Source: Candidimonas sp. SYP-B2681 (lineage in GTDB: Bacteria > Pseudomonadota > Gammaproteobacteria > Burkholderiales > Burkholderiaceae_B). Taken from it: 64,000 nucleotides of DNA. A program made the translations under genes and the position numbers. Below, one piece after another: positions 9,119-20,040 of this stretch. The stretch lies in NCBI RefSeq assembly GCF_003971065.1, contig NZ_RYDV01000001.1, positions 496,001 through 560,000 on the forward strand, written 5' to 3'. A model generated the notes under the pieces. It saw only the letters and a program-made list of their open reading frames with translations. It had not been told where the DNA came from and made no database searches. Within the stretch, counting starts at the first letter, position 1; each line of letters begins with the position of its first letter.

Positions 9119-9472
9119 ATGCCTGTGCTGACTGCTATCACCATACTTTTCTTTATGCAGATTGTGGGCGAGTTGATCGCCCGCGTGACCGGGTTGCCGC
9201 TGCCTGGTCCTTTGATCGGAATGTTGCTGTTGCTACTTGCCTTGATCGTGCACGGTCGCGTTCCCATCGGCATGCGTGATACCTGCCACCACTCATTGAA
9301 ACACCTTATGCTGCTTTTCATTCCGCTGGTGGCGGGCATCATGATGTACTTTGATCGGCTTGCGCACGAGTGGATCCCGTTTTTGGTGGCGTGCATGGGC
9401 GGCGTCGCGCTAACTATGGTGATAACTGCAGTCACGTTTCGCTGGGTGTTGAATCGGTCGCGAGCGCATTGA
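9119..9472 (+). CDS. lrgA: CidA/LrgA family holin-like protein
   Basis: About 118 residues with four hydrophobic helices. It includes the family segment FMQIVGELIARVTGLPLPGPLIGMLLLL, here given as FMQIVGELIARVT followed by LPLPGPLIGM. The ORF is open from 9044, but the ATG at 9119 gives the normal family N-terminus; its ribosome site is weak. CidA/LrgA proteins form membrane oligomers linked to murein hydrolase control and to small-molecule (for example pyruvate or glycolate) export. LrgB follows after 2 bp, so the two are cotranscribed. Confidence 0.85.
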   Translation: MPVLTAITILFFMQIVGELIARVTGLPLPGPLIGMLLLLLALIVHGRVPIGMRDTCHHSLKHLMLLFIPLVAGIMMYFDRLAHEWIPFLVACMGGVALTMVITAVTFRWVLNRSRAH

Positions 9473-9474
9473 CG

Positions 9475-10200
9475 ATGGCTACTATATGGCTCCAAATCTG
9501 GGCGCACCTGAGCGCGTCTTCCTTGTTCTGGTTAAGTTTCACGCTGGTCGTTTACTTGATCGCCGCATCGTTGTACCAGCGAAACAACGGTAATCCCTTG
9601 TTATTGCCGGTCATCACGGCAGTGATGTGCATTATCGGTTTCCTCTACGCCACCGAGACCCCGTATGACCTCTATGCTGAAAGGACCTGGTTCCTCCAGT
9701 TCCTTATTGGTCCGGCGACAGTGGCTCTGGCCGTGCCATTGTATGGACAGCTATCTCGTTTGAAACGTTTGTTCTGGCCCATTCTCGTCGCATTGGTGGC
9801 CGGTTCAGCGACCGCTATCTTATCGGCCGTTGCGATATCTCGATTATTGGGCGCTTCACTCCAGACACAATTATCTCTGGCACCCAAATCAGCGACGATG
9901 CCGATTGCTATGGAAATCGCCGGATTAACGGGGGGGCTGCCTTCGTTGACCACTGTTGCTGTAGCCATTACCGGCATCGCCGCGGCGCTGATAGCTGGGC
10001 CGCTGTTTAAGATGCTCGACGTTGAGAACCCCGAGGTCGAAGGTTTCGCCCTAGGTCTGGCCGGGCACGCCATAGGAACGGCGCGCGCATTTCAGGCAAA
10101 CGATACGGCAGGGGCATTTGCCGCCTTAGGCATGGGCCTGAATGGTATTGCAACCGCAGTATTGATTCCGCTTCTTCTAGCGGTTCTGGCCCTGGTATAG
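9475..10200 (+). CDS. lrgB: LrgB-family protein
   Basis: From the ATG at 9475 the protein is 241 residues with multiple membrane helices. The LrgB signature LAPKSATMPIAMEIA lies near residue 140, and the glycine-rich GLAGHAIGTARAF segment near residue 195. It starts two bases after the LrgA stop, an arrangement that indicates translational coupling. The pair is the usual two-component membrane unit of the Cid/Lrg type. No LytSR-type regulator is adjacent. Confidence 0.92.
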   Translation: MATIWLQIWAHLSASSLFWLSFTLVVYLIAASLYQRNNGNPLLLPVITAVMCIIGFLYATETPYDLYAERTWFLQFLIGPATVALAVPLYGQLSRLKRLFWPILVALVAGSATAILSAVAISRLLGASLQTQLSLAPKSATMPIAMEIAGLTGGLPSLTTVAVAITGIAAALIAGPLFKMLDVENPEVEGFALGLAGHAIGTARAFQANDTAGAFAALGMGLNGIATAVLIPLLLAVLALV

Positions 10201-10290
10201 CTGGGCTGATGTTAATAAAACTTAACCGACTTCGGGCATGACCATGGCGGCTCGAGGCCTTTTCGGCATTTAATTTGAAACCATGGCCGC

Positions 10291-10319
10291 TTGCATCGGT
10301 TGTATTATCTAGCTTATCC
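10291..10319 (+). promoter_or_regulatory. candidate sigma-70 promoter for acyl-CoA synthetase gene
   Basis: A TTGCAT -35-like hexamer (10291-10296) is separated by 17 bp from TTATCC (10314-10319). Transcription would start about 40 bp before the ATG at 10365. Both hexamers are imperfect. Confidence 0.3.
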
Positions 10320-10364
10320 AGTCTATCGTCAGCCATACTTATAAGAAATTCCAGGAGACGCACG

Positions 10365-12023
10365 ATGTCTAGTATTTTTGAACAGGATCTGCCCCAGACT
10401 GCTGCGAATTACGCCGCTATGTCGCCATTGGTATTCATTGAGCGTTCGGCAAGCGTTTACCCAGACCGCCTGGCTGTTGTGCACGGCAATGGCCCAAGCG
10501 CCCTCCGTCGCAGTTGGGCCGAGGTTTATGCGCGTTGCCGGCAATTGGCCAGTGCGCTGCAAAACAGCGGGATAGGCAAGGGCGACACCGTGGCGGTCAT
10601 GCTTCCCAATACGCCCGTCATGGTCGAAGCGCATTTCGGCGTTCCCATGGTAGGCGCTGTATTGAATGCCATCAATACGCGTCTAGACCCTGAAACCGTC
10701 GCGTTCATGCTTGATCACGGCGAAGCCAAGACGGTCATCGTCGACACCGAGTTTGCGCCGGTCATGAGCAAAGCACTCGCTTTGCGCTCATCCTCAACGC
10801 CTATACATGTCATCGATGTTGCCGATGTGCTTTACACCGGTTCGGCGCAGCCGATAGGCGAAATAGAGTATGAAGCGTTCATTGCCGGCGGCGACCCAGA
10901 ATTTTCGTGGCAACTCCCTGCAAGTGAATGGGACGCCATCGCGTTGAACTACACAAGTGGTACGACTGGCAATCCGAAAGGAGTGGTCTATCACCACCGG
11001 GGTGCCGCTACCGCAGCTATTTCGAACATTCTTGAATGGGACATGCCCAAGCACGCTGTCTATTTATGGACGCTGCCCATGTTTCACTGTAACGGCTGGT
11101 GTTTTCCTTGGGCTGTCGCAGCGCGCGCGGGTGTCAATGTGTGCCTGCGCAAGATTGAAGCCAAAGCCATATTCGATGCCATACGCGAACATGGTGTCAC
11201 TCATTATTGCGGGGCGCCGATCGTCCATGGCATGCTTGTCAACGCGCCTGCCAGCATGAAGCAAGGAATCCCAGAAGGGGTCAAGGCGATGGTGGCGGGC
11301 GCTGCGCCACCGGCCTCAATGATCGAAGGCATGGAGCGCCTGGGTTTCGATCTGCTGCACGTATACGGCTTGACCGAAACCTATGGCCCCGCGACAGTTT
11401 GCCCCAAACATGAGTCCTGGAATACGTTGGACATCGGCGAGCGTGCTCGCCTGAATGCGCGTCAGGGTGTGGCTTACCACCTCGAGCGTGCCATTGCTGT
11501 TATGGATCCATCCACCATGCAGCCAGTCCCAGCCGACGGCGTAACCATGGGGGAAATCATGTTTCAGGGCAATATTGTCATGAAGGGGTATCTGAAAAAT
11601 GCCAAGGCCACGCAAGAAGCCCTGTCGGGGGGATGGTTCCACAGCGGAGACTTGGCGGTAATGGACCCCGACGGATATGTGAAGATCAAGGATCGCAGCA
11701 AAGATATTATTATTTCCGGTGGTGAAAATATTTCGTCCATCGAAGTGGAAGATATACTTTATCGGCATCCCGATGTCCTGGCCGCCGCAGTGGTGGCACG
11801 ATCTGATAGCCGTTGGGGTGAAACCCCGTGTGCCTTCGTGGAATTGAAAGAAGGGTCCGAAGCAACCGCCGAGGCCATCATCGCGCATTGCAAAAAACAT
11901 CTGGCCGGCTTCAAGGTGCCGCGCGCCGTCGTATTTTGCGAGTTGCCCAAGACGTCGACTGGCAAGATTCAAAAATTTGAACTCCGCAAGAAGGCGGAAC
12001 AGCTCGATGTAGTGGCTAGCTAG
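10365..12023 (+). CDS. AMP-binding acyl-CoA synthetase
   Basis: The 552-residue enzyme activates a carboxylic acid to its CoA thioester through an acyl-adenylate. The P-loop-like motif YTSGTTGNPKGV lies near residue 195, the adenine motif GLTETYGP near 335, and the hinge/ATP motif WFHSGDLAVMDPDGYVKIKDR near 420. Further downstream are IISGGENISSIEVE and the catalytic lysine segment TSTGKIQKFELR near 530. The start at 10365 is supported by AGGAG at 10352; the frame is open from 10275. It resembles AlkK/short-medium-chain fatty acyl ligases. The substrate is not readable, and no beta-oxidation genes adjoin it. Confidence 0.93.
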   Translation: MSSIFEQDLPQTAANYAAMSPLVFIERSASVYPDRLAVVHGNGPSALRRSWAEVYARCRQLASALQNSGIGKGDTVAVMLPNTPVMVEAHFGVPMVGAVLNAINTRLDPETVAFMLDHGEAKTVIVDTEFAPVMSKALALRSSSTPIHVIDVADVLYTGSAQPIGEIEYEAFIAGGDPEFSWQLPASEWDAIALNYTSGTTGNPKGVVYHHRGAATAAISNILEWDMPKHAVYLWTLPMFHCNGWCFPWAVAARAGVNVCLRKIEAKAIFDAIREHGVTHYCGAPIVHGMLVNAPASMKQGIPEGVKAMVAGAAPPASMIEGMERLGFDLLHVYGLTETYGPATVCPKHESWNTLDIGERARLNARQGVAYHLERAIAVMDPSTMQPVPADGVTMGEIMFQGNIVMKGYLKNAKATQEALSGGWFHSGDLAVMDPDGYVKIKDRSKDIIISGGENISSIEVEDILYRHPDVLAAAVVARSDSRWGETPCAFVELKEGSEATAEAIIAHCKKHLAGFKVPRAVVFCELPKTSTGKIQKFELRKKAEQLDVVAS

Positions 12024-12039
12024 TCCATCGGATCTCTGT

Positions 12040-12074
12040 ACCCGGGACGTGACCGGGTCGTTCGGTAGTTTTTC
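12040..12074 (+). terminator. weak candidate terminator after acyl-CoA synthetase
   Basis: ACCCGG (12040-12045) and CCGGGT (12053-12058) form a 6-bp stem with a 7-nt loop, followed by a T-rich stretch that contains five consecutive T residues about 10 nt downstream. The T-run is offset, so this is weak. Confidence 0.3.
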
Positions 12075-12186
12075 GCCGTTTGTCATGCCCGGCCGCTTCG
12101 TTTACCATTTAATTTGTCGTTCGTCGCCTACTTCGATCCGCGTTGCCGGTCAGGAAGGTGCCCAACTTTATTCCGGAATTTTCAGC

Positions 12187-12669
12187 ATGCCCACATTTGA
12201 TGTCGTCTCCGAAGTCGACAAGCACGAACTCAGTAACGCTGTTGATCAAGCGAGTCGCGAGCTCGCTACGCGCTTTGATTTCAAAGGCAGTGATGCAAAA
12301 TTCGAGCTCGATGGCTACGTGGTCACACAATCTGCCTCCAGCGTGTTTCAGTTAAATCAAATGCTCGACATCTTGCGTGGCAGATTGTCGGCCCGGGGCA
12401 TCGACGTACGCTGCCTTGATGTCGCCACACCCCTGGAGAACCTGGGTGGTGCACGCCAGAAGATCACAATCAAGCAAGGCATAGAGCAGGCCATATCAAA
12501 AAAGCTTATCGCGGCGCTTAAAGCCGGCAAACTTAAAGTGGAAGCTCAGATCAACGGCGAGAAGCTGCGCATCAGCGGCAAGAAGCGCGACGATCTTCAG
12601 GCGGCCATTGCCTTGCTTAAAAAGACAGAAGTCGAACTGCCATTGCAGTTCGAAAATTTCCGCGATTAG
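12187..12669 (+). CDS. yajQ: YajQ family nucleotide-binding protein
   Basis: From the ATG at 12187 the product is 160 residues, matching YajQ length and its MPTFDVVSEVDKHE N-terminus. It contains the two RNP-like half-domains, with DFKGSDAKFEL near residue 40 and GKKRDDLQAAI near residue 135. YajQ proteins bind nucleotides; some, such as the Xanthomonas member, are reported to bind cyclic di-GMP and act through a transcription factor. A diguanylate cyclase gene begins about 57 bp downstream on the same strand, which makes a functional link attractive but unproven. Confidence 0.94.
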   Translation: MPTFDVVSEVDKHELSNAVDQASRELATRFDFKGSDAKFELDGYVVTQSASSVFQLNQMLDILRGRLSARGIDVRCLDVATPLENLGGARQKITIKQGIEQAISKKLIAALKAGKLKVEAQINGEKLRISGKKRDDLQAAIALLKKTEVELPLQFENFRD

Positions 12670-12726
12670 TCTGAAGGTGGAAACCCCTGGGGCAGTAACG
12701 CCTTGAAGGTTCCAGAGCCGGCGAAA

Positions 12727-14277
12727 ATGGCCGCAGCGCCTTTTACGGCCCGACGCCAATTTTCCCCTGGCGCAGTCTACGCCATTACCTGCGCGATTAT
12801 TGTTGGCATTGTGATTGCGATCATTGTTGCGTGGGGAGCTTGGTCTTCTCGCAAGCATCAGCTGAGCGACAAAGCTGCCGCCACGTTGGATCTGTCGCAA
12901 GCCTTGGCACTGCACGCGCATGCCATGATCAAGCAGGCCGATATCGTATTGTTTGGTCTAGTGGAAAGGCTGGAAGCCGACGGTCTGGGGGTGTCCCAGC
13001 TCGCGCGTCTGGAAAAGCTTTTACGGGGTCAGAAAGCACAGCTATCCCAGTTGCACGGCTTGTTTGTCTACGATAGTCAAGGGCGCTGGCTAGTAAATTC
13101 AAATGGCGCCGCGCCTCCAGGCGCTAATAATTCGGATCGCGGCTATTTCACGTTTCATCGCGACCATGCCGATGCCAAGCCTTACATTGGGCCACCGGTC
13201 CGCAGCCGCTCTTCCGGCGAATGGATTCTTACCGTCAGCCGGCGCTTGAATCATCGTGACGGCACCTTTGCCGGAGTGGCACTGGCAACCATAAATCTGA
13301 CTCATTTTGGCGCGTTGTACGAAACGCTCGACATCGGCAATAACGGGGCAGTTAGCTTGCTTCTGGATGACGGCACCATATTGCTTAGAAGGCCTTTCCG
13401 CGATGAAGATGTAGGAACGAGTATTGCCAACGGCAGCCTGTTTTCACGCTATTTAAAGGACACTAATCACGGCACCGCAACGGTAGATTCCGTGCTGGAC
13501 GGCGTGCAAAGGCTACTTGGCTTTACCCGGATCAAAGAATACGGGCTGGTAGCGTATGTTGCCCGCGATAAGCAAGAAATCTTGGCGGAATGGCGCAAAG
13601 AGTCCTTGTTTGCGATCGGTTTCGTTACGCTATTCATGATGGTGCTGGCGCTTCTCGGCTCTCGCTTGCTTGATCTGATGAAAGTGCAAATTCGAGTCGA
13701 ACAAGACCTGCGAGATGCCCAGGATGGTCTTATCCAGGCAAATCGCTCACTAAAGGTATTGGCGCGCGAAGACGGTTTGACAGGGCTCGCCAACAGGCGT
13801 GAATTCGACTCCGTGATTCAGGCAGAATTCAAACGAGCGAAGCGTAGCGGGAGTTTGATGGCCGTATTGATGCTGGATGTCGATTTTTTCAAAAAGTACA
13901 ACGACCACTACGGTCATCCTGCTGGCGACGATTGCCTTAAGAAAGTAGGGCGCATACTCAGAGAAAACACAAATCGCCAGTCAGACCTGGCCGCGCGATA
14001 TGGGGGCGAGGAATTCATCGTTGTGCTGACCGACACCACTATTGACGGGGCCCGAATCGTGGCTGAGAAAATCCGCTCAGCAGTACAGCGCGAAGCGGTA
14101 CCGCATGTGGAGTCTCCGCTGGGCGTGCTGACCGCCAGTATCGGAGTGGCTGTCCTTCACCCTACTGCGGACGATGAGCCGGCAGTATTGATCACCATGG
14201 CCGACAAAGCCTTGTATCAAGCAAAAAATTCGGGCCGCAATTGCAGCTTCAGTTTTTCAGGCGATAGCCAGTTTTAA
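12727..14277 (+). CDS. membrane diguanylate cyclase with periplasmic sensor domain
   Basis: The protein (516 residues from ATG 12727; TTG 12703 is an alternative) has a membrane helix at about 17-40 and a periplasmic double-Cache-like region at 45-285. A second helix lies at about 294-312, followed by a GGDEF domain. The active-site motif is GGEEF at about 426-430. An RQSD inhibitory site sits five residues upstream, so the enzyme should make cyclic di-GMP and be product-inhibited. The metal-binding aspartate lies in [12 protein letters not shown] near residue 385. There is no EAL domain. It follows yajQ. Its 3' end overlaps the convergent ABC permease gene by 29 bp. Confidence 0.93.
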   Translation: MAAAPFTARRQFSPGAVYAITCAIIVGIVIAIIVAWGAWSSRKHQLSDKAAATLDLSQALALHAHAMIKQADIVLFGLVERLEADGLGVSQLARLEKLLRGQKAQLSQLHGLFVYDSQGRWLVNSNGAAPPGANNSDRGYFTFHRDHADAKPYIGPPVRSRSSGEWILTVSRRLNHRDGTFAGVALATINLTHFGALYETLDIGNNGAVSLLLDDGTILLRRPFRDEDVGTSIANGSLFSRYLKDTNHGTATVDSVLDGVQRLLGFTRIKEYGLVAYVARDKQEILAEWRKESLFAIGFVTLFMMVLALLGSRLLDLMKVQIRVEQDLRDAQDGLIQANRSLKVLAREDGLTGLANRREFDSVIQAEFKRAKRSGSLMAVLMLDVDFFKKYNDHYGHPAGDDCLKKVGRILRENTNRQSDLAARYGGEEFIVVLTDTTIDGARIVAEKIRSAVQREAVPHVESPLGVLTASIGVAVLHPTADDEPAVLITMADKALYQAKNSGRNCSFSFSGDSQF

Positions 14278-15010
14278 AGATCCAGAAGATGATCAACAGG
14301 CATAAACCGAGAAACAATAACGTCATCGCGAGGCTTACATAAACATTGACATCCGCAATGCCATAGAAGCTCCAGCGAAATCCACTGACTAAATACACCA
14401 CTGGGTTAAATAGGGTAATGGTCTGCCACACCGGCGGCAACATATTGATGGAATAGAAGCTGCCACCCAGAAAAGTCAGCGGCGTGACAATCAACAAGGG
14501 CACCAGCTGCAGTTTTTCGAAGCCATCGGCCCAGATGCCGATGATGAAGCCGAACAAACTGAATGTGATAGCCGTCAGCACAAGAAAAAGCAGCATCCAG
14601 ACCGGATGGTCAATTCGCAGGGGTACAAAAAAACCTGCCGTTGCAAGAATAATAGCGGCAAGAATAATCGATTTTGTTGCCGCGGCACCGACGTAGCTTA
14701 GCGTGATCTCCATATACGAGACGGGGGCTGACAACAATTCATAGATGGTGCCTGAGAACTTCGGAAAATAAATGCCAAACGACGCATTGGAAATACTCTG
14801 TGTCAACAGCGACAGCATCACGAGCCCTGGCACAATGAATGCACCATAGCTGACTCCGTCGATTTCGGTGATCCGGTGGCCTATGGCGGCGCCAAACACG
14901 ACGAAATACAGCGAGGTTGAAATGACGGGGGCAACGATGCTCTGCAGCAAGGTACGCCCGGTGCGGGCCATTTCAAAGGCATAGATTGCACGTATGGCAT
15001 GAATATTCAT
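14249..15010 (-). CDS. ABC-2 type transporter permease
   Basis: This 253-residue protein has six predicted membrane helices and the ABC2-membrane pattern, including a [17 protein letters not shown] segment near residue 175 followed by [12 protein letters not shown]. It pairs with the ATPase gene just upstream, whose stop overlaps its start (ATGA-type, 4 bp). This layout matches YadH/YadG- or NodJI-like exporters, usually of lipids, polysaccharides or drugs. The substrate is unknown. Confidence 0.9.
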   Translation of the reverse strand: MNIHAIRAIYAFEMARTGRTLLQSIVAPVISTSLYFVVFGAAIGHRITEIDGVSYGAFIVPGLVMLSLLTQSISNASFGIYFPKFSGTIYELLSAPVSYMEITLSYVGAAATKSIILAAIILATAGFFVPLRIDHPVWMLLFLVLTAITFSLFGFIIGIWADGFEKLQLVPLLIVTPLTFLGGSFYSINMLPPVWQTITLFNPVVYLVSGFRWSFYGIADVNVYVSLAMTLLFLGLCLLIIFWIFKTGYRLKN

Positions 15011-15933
15011 GATGGTTTCCGTACCAGCTTTACAAATATTTCCTCCAGCGATGTCTGCTTGGTCTGGAGGTCGTTGAACCGGATTCCCGCTTCGGCCAGA
15101 TCATGGAACAGCGCGGTGATATCATTGTTCTGCCGTTGGGTGTCGTAGGTGTAAATGAGCTCTTTCCCTTCCGCAGACAGCTCAAGCTGATAACGATCAA
15201 GCAAAGATGGAACCGCATGTAAGGTTTCGGCCAGGTGCAGCATTAGCTGCTTTTTGCCCAGTTTACGCATCAGTTCTTTCTTGTCTTCGACCAATATGAT
15301 TTCGCCATTGTTGATGACGCCGATGCGGTCGGCCATTTCTTCGGCCTCTTCGATATAGTGAGTCGTAAGGATGATGGTGACTCCCGTATCGCGTAAGGAA
15401 CGTACCACCTGCCACATTTCTTTTCGCAGCGATACGTCGACGCCTGCAGTGGGTTCATCAAGAAATAGTATTTGGGGTTCGTGTGACAGAGCCTTGGCTA
15501 TCAGCACGCGGCGTTTCATTCCTCCTGAAAGCGTGATGAGCTTATTGTCTTTCTTGTTCCATAGAGAAAGCGCGCGCAGCACTTTTTCGATATGAGCCGG
15601 ATCAGGCGGTTTACCAAACAGGCCTCGGCTGAAACTGACGGTGTCCCATACAGATTCAAACGCATCGGTTGTCAGTTCTTGAGGAACCAAACCTATTTTT
15701 GAACGGGCCAGGCGATACTCGCGAATAATGTCATGCCCATCTGCACGTACTGTACCCGCGCTTGGGTTGACCAACCCGCAAATGATGCTGATAAGGGTGG
15801 TCTTACCGGCCCCGTTTGGCCCCAGCAAGGCAAAAATTTCGCCCCGACGTATGTCAAGGTTGATATTCTTCAACGCCTGAAACCCCGAGGCGTAAACTTT
15901 GTCCAGCCCGGATACCGAAATAACAGTTGGCAT
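15007..15933 (-). CDS. ABC transporter ATP-binding protein
   Basis: From the ATG at 15933 the protein is 308 residues. Walker A is GPNGAGKTT near residue 40, the signature is LSGGMKRR near residue 140, and Walker B is [12 protein letters not shown] near residue 160, with the switch histidine in [13 protein letters not shown]. The last 90 residues resemble the accessory domain of DrrA/YadG-type ATPases. It is the upstream member of a two-gene exporter operon and is divergent from the NAD(P)HX repair gene. A GGGAAAT ribosome site precedes the start. Confidence 0.93.
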   Translation of the reverse strand: MPTVISVSGLDKVYASGFQALKNINLDIRRGEIFALLGPNGAGKTTLISIICGLVNPSAGTVRADGHDIIREYRLARSKIGLVPQELTTDAFESVWDTVSFSRGLFGKPPDPAHIEKVLRALSLWNKKDNKLITLSGGMKRRVLIAKALSHEPQILFLDEPTAGVDVSLRKEMWQVVRSLRDTGVTIILTTHYIEEAEEMADRIGVINNGEIILVEDKKELMRKLGKKQLMLHLAETLHAVPSLLDRYQLELSAEGKELIYTYDTQRQNNDITALFHDLAEAGIRFNDLQTKQTSLEEIFVKLVRKPS

Positions 15934-16004
15934 GATGATTTCCCGATTGCACTGGGGCACAATATCATAATCGCGAACAGTACCGGCCGTTAAACCAAGG
16001 CAAT

Positions 16005-17531
16005 ATGTCCATATCCAGTTTCAACTTCAAGACTGCACTGCTCACGCCGTTGCAGATGGCTGCAGCCGACAAGGCGGCGGCAGAAGGTGGAATAAGCGGG
16101 ATCGCCCTCATGGAAGCCGCGGGATCCGCAGTCGCGAATGTAGTCGGCGGTAAATTCAACAAAAGACCCGTCCTGGTATTGTGTGGCCCCGGCAATAATG
16201 GGGGCGACGGGTTTGTGGCGGCTCGGCACTTGCGTGATGCCGGCTGGCCGGTTACTTTGGCTCTGCTTGGGCAGGTGGATACACTCAGCGGCGATGCCGC
16301 CACGAGCGCCGCCTCATGGTCGGGAAAAATCGAACCGCTTTCCCTTGAACTTCTGTCGGGCGCCGGTCTGGTGATCGATGCGCTATTCGGCGCCGGCTTA
16401 TCTCGGCCACTCGAAGAGCCTGTGGCTCTTCTTCTGCAGGCCCTAATAAATAGCCGTATTCCAGTTTGTGCAGTCGATGTTCCCAGTGGGGTCGACGGGT
16501 CGAGCGGCGAAGTTTTAGGCATTGCTGCAGCTGCTCAAATCACCGTAACCTTTTTTCGCAAGAAGCCCGGCCACGTTCTCATGCCCGGCAAAGAGCTGTG
16601 CGGCGAAGTAATCGTGGCTGATATTGGAATTCCTTCCTCGGTATTGGAACCGATCGAACCTGCAACATTCGAGAACGCTCCTAGCCTCTGGCTCGACGCT
16701 TTTCCCTGGCCCGATTACGGCATGCACAAGTATCAGCGGGGTCATGTCCTCGTTATCGGCGGCGAATTCATGACCGGCGCCGCTCGTTTATCGGCCCTGG
16801 CAGCGGCAAGAGCCGGTGCCGGGTTAGTTACGTTGGTGGCGCCTGCATCGGTTTGTCCCATTTACGCTACGGCCTTGACCAGTGTGATGGTGCAGCCGGT
16901 AGCGAATGAAGAAATGCTACGCAATGTTCTGGGCGACGAACGGAAGAACGTCGTGGTAGTCGGACCAGGTGCTGGTGTATCGGCGTTGACCAAGGACTAT
17001 GTGTCCTGCGTGTTGGCGGCCCAGCGTGCCTGCGTCCTCGACGCCGATGCCATTAGTGTATTTGCCTCCGACCCGCAATCGCTTTTCGATGCCATCAGGG
17101 GACCTTGCGTCTTGACTCCGCACGAAGGTGAATTCAGGCGAGTGTTCAATAGCCAGGGGGGTAAGCTTGAACGGGCCAAGCGTGCAGCGCGCCAATGTGG
17201 TGCCGTCGTGGTTTTGAAAGGTTCGGACACCGTTATTGCCGCAGCAGATGGCCGCGCAATTATCAATACCAACGCCCCTCCTGATTTAGCGACCGGCGGC
17301 ACCGGTGATGTCTTAAGTGGGCTTATCGCGGGTTTGATGGCACAGGGAATGGAACCATTTCTCGCTGCTGCGGCGGCTGTCTGGTTACACGGCGAGGCCG
17401 CGACATTGTTCGGTCCGGGGCTTATTTCCGAAGACTTGCCCCAAATGCTGCCCCGAGTCCTGCGACGCCTGAAGCGCCGGGCGGGACAACAAGACAGGAA
17501 TGACTTTCGGATTTCGCAAAAACGCAGCTAA
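16005..17531 (+). CDS. bifunctional NAD(P)H-hydrate epimerase / ADP-dependent dehydratase
   Basis: The 508-residue protein joins a YjeF N-terminal epimerase domain (about 12-215, with [16 protein letters not shown]) to a ribokinase-like carbohydrate kinase domain (about 225-495). The latter contains [10 protein letters not shown] and the [15 protein letters not shown] nucleotide-binding motif. The pair repairs damaged NAD(P)HX back to NAD(P)H. The domain order and length match E. coli Nnr. It is divergent from the ABC exporter and followed by a HAD gene after 73 bp. Confidence 0.95.
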   Translation: MSISSFNFKTALLTPLQMAAADKAAAEGGISGIALMEAAGSAVANVVGGKFNKRPVLVLCGPGNNGGDGFVAARHLRDAGWPVTLALLGQVDTLSGDAATSAASWSGKIEPLSLELLSGAGLVIDALFGAGLSRPLEEPVALLLQALINSRIPVCAVDVPSGVDGSSGEVLGIAAAAQITVTFFRKKPGHVLMPGKELCGEVIVADIGIPSSVLEPIEPATFENAPSLWLDAFPWPDYGMHKYQRGHVLVIGGEFMTGAARLSALAAARAGAGLVTLVAPASVCPIYATALTSVMVQPVANEEMLRNVLGDERKNVVVVGPGAGVSALTKDYVSCVLAAQRACVLDADAISVFASDPQSLFDAIRGPCVLTPHEGEFRRVFNSQGGKLERAKRAARQCGAVVVLKGSDTVIAAADGRAIINTNAPPDLATGGTGDVLSGLIAGLMAQGMEPFLAAAAAVWLHGEAATLFGPGLISEDLPQMLPRVLRRLKRRAGQQDRNDFRISQKRS

Positions 17532-17604
17532 GCAATCGCGCTACACTTTCCGCAGTATTCTTTCTGCCGCAATGATGCTGCGGCCAGCATCCCATGAGCC
17601 TTGT

Positions 17605-18961
<1,357 letters not shown>

Positions 18962-19021
18962 AGGCGACAGGCATGTATTACTATATCTTCTTCCTTTTTT
19001 AGCTTCAAGACGAGAACAACC

Positions 19022-19987
19022 ATGACGCATGTGGCGCACGACCATAATCATTCCCACGAGCACCACGAGCATCACCATCATCATCACGACCACCCGGCGC
19101 CCGCCGGAATTTATTTAATCTCCCCCTCCGGCGCCGTTGCGGATCCAGCCACGCTCGACCTTGCGCGAGAAAGATTATCTGAATTGGGTTTCAAGACGGC
19201 GGTGGATCGCGCCGCGCTGGCGATTCACGAGCGCTTTGCAGGAACCGATAAACAACGGCTTGCAGGCATTGCCCGCGCCTTGAAGCAAAAGCACCCTATC
19301 GTTATGGCCACTCGCGGAGGCTACGGCCTTAGTCGTTTATTGCCGTTCATCGACTGGGCAGCCGTTGCCGACAGTGGTAAAACCTTTATAGGGCAAAGCG
19401 ACTTTACCGCTTTTAATCTTGCACTATTAGCCAGGACGGGCGCCAGCAGTTTTGCGGGTCCAACGGCGATCTATGACTTCGGTGCCAAGAAAATGGACGA
19501 TCTGACCGGCGCGTTATTTGTCGAAAGTATGCGGCGCGAGCTTGAAGTCCTGAGCTTCGAGTCGCCCGACGCCGATCCGGTCGATGCTCGGGGCATCCTG
19601 TGGGGTGGCAATCTGGCGATGGTAGCGTCGTTGGTCGGCACCCCCTACATGCCGGATATCGACGGAGGTATCTTGTTTCTCGAGGACGTGGGCGAGCATC
19701 CCTTCAGAATCGAACGTATGCTTTCTCAGTTGTGGCAGGCCGGCATCCTTGAGCGCCAGAACGCTATTGTTTTAGGGCGTTTCAATGACTACCGGCTCGC
19801 CGCGCACGATAACGGTTTCGATCTGCCATCGGTTGTATCCTGGCTGCGCGCGACAGTAAAAGTACCCGTAGTGACCAGTCTGCCGTACGGCCATGTACGG
19901 ATCAAGGCGACGCTGCCGGTAGGCAGGAAAGTCGGAATTGCGACCGAGGACGGCATGGCCCATCTCGTGCTTGAAGAGCATCTTTGA
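19022..19987 (+). CDS. ldcA: LD-carboxypeptidase (S66 family) with His-rich N-terminus
   Basis: The 321-residue enzyme has the S66 motifs RGGYGLSRLLP (about 98-108) and GQSDFT with catalytic Ser126. Glu in FLEDVGE (about 227) and His in PYGHVRIKATLPVG (about 295) complete the Ser-Glu-His triad. Such enzymes remove the terminal D-Ala from murein tetrapeptides in the cytoplasm during cell-wall recycling. Unusually, residues 1-25 contain 13 His residues with interspersed acidic residues, which suggests metal binding. There is no signal peptide. It lies 60 bp after tadA. Confidence 0.92.
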   Translation: MTHVAHDHNHSHEHHEHHHHHHDHPAPAGIYLISPSGAVADPATLDLARERLSELGFKTAVDRAALAIHERFAGTDKQRLAGIARALKQKHPIVMATRGGYGLSRLLPFIDWAAVADSGKTFIGQSDFTAFNLALLARTGASSFAGPTAIYDFGAKKMDDLTGALFVESMRRELEVLSFESPDADPVDARGILWGGNLAMVASLVGTPYMPDIDGGILFLEDVGEHPFRIERMLSQLWQAGILERQNAIVLGRFNDYRLAAHDNGFDLPSVVSWLRATVKVPVVTSLPYGHVRIKATLPVGRKVGIATEDGMAHLVLEEHL

Positions 19988-20040
19988 CACCAACTTGGTA
20001 AACTACTAGGTTGTGTTGACTATTTACGTGAAGCCTCTAA

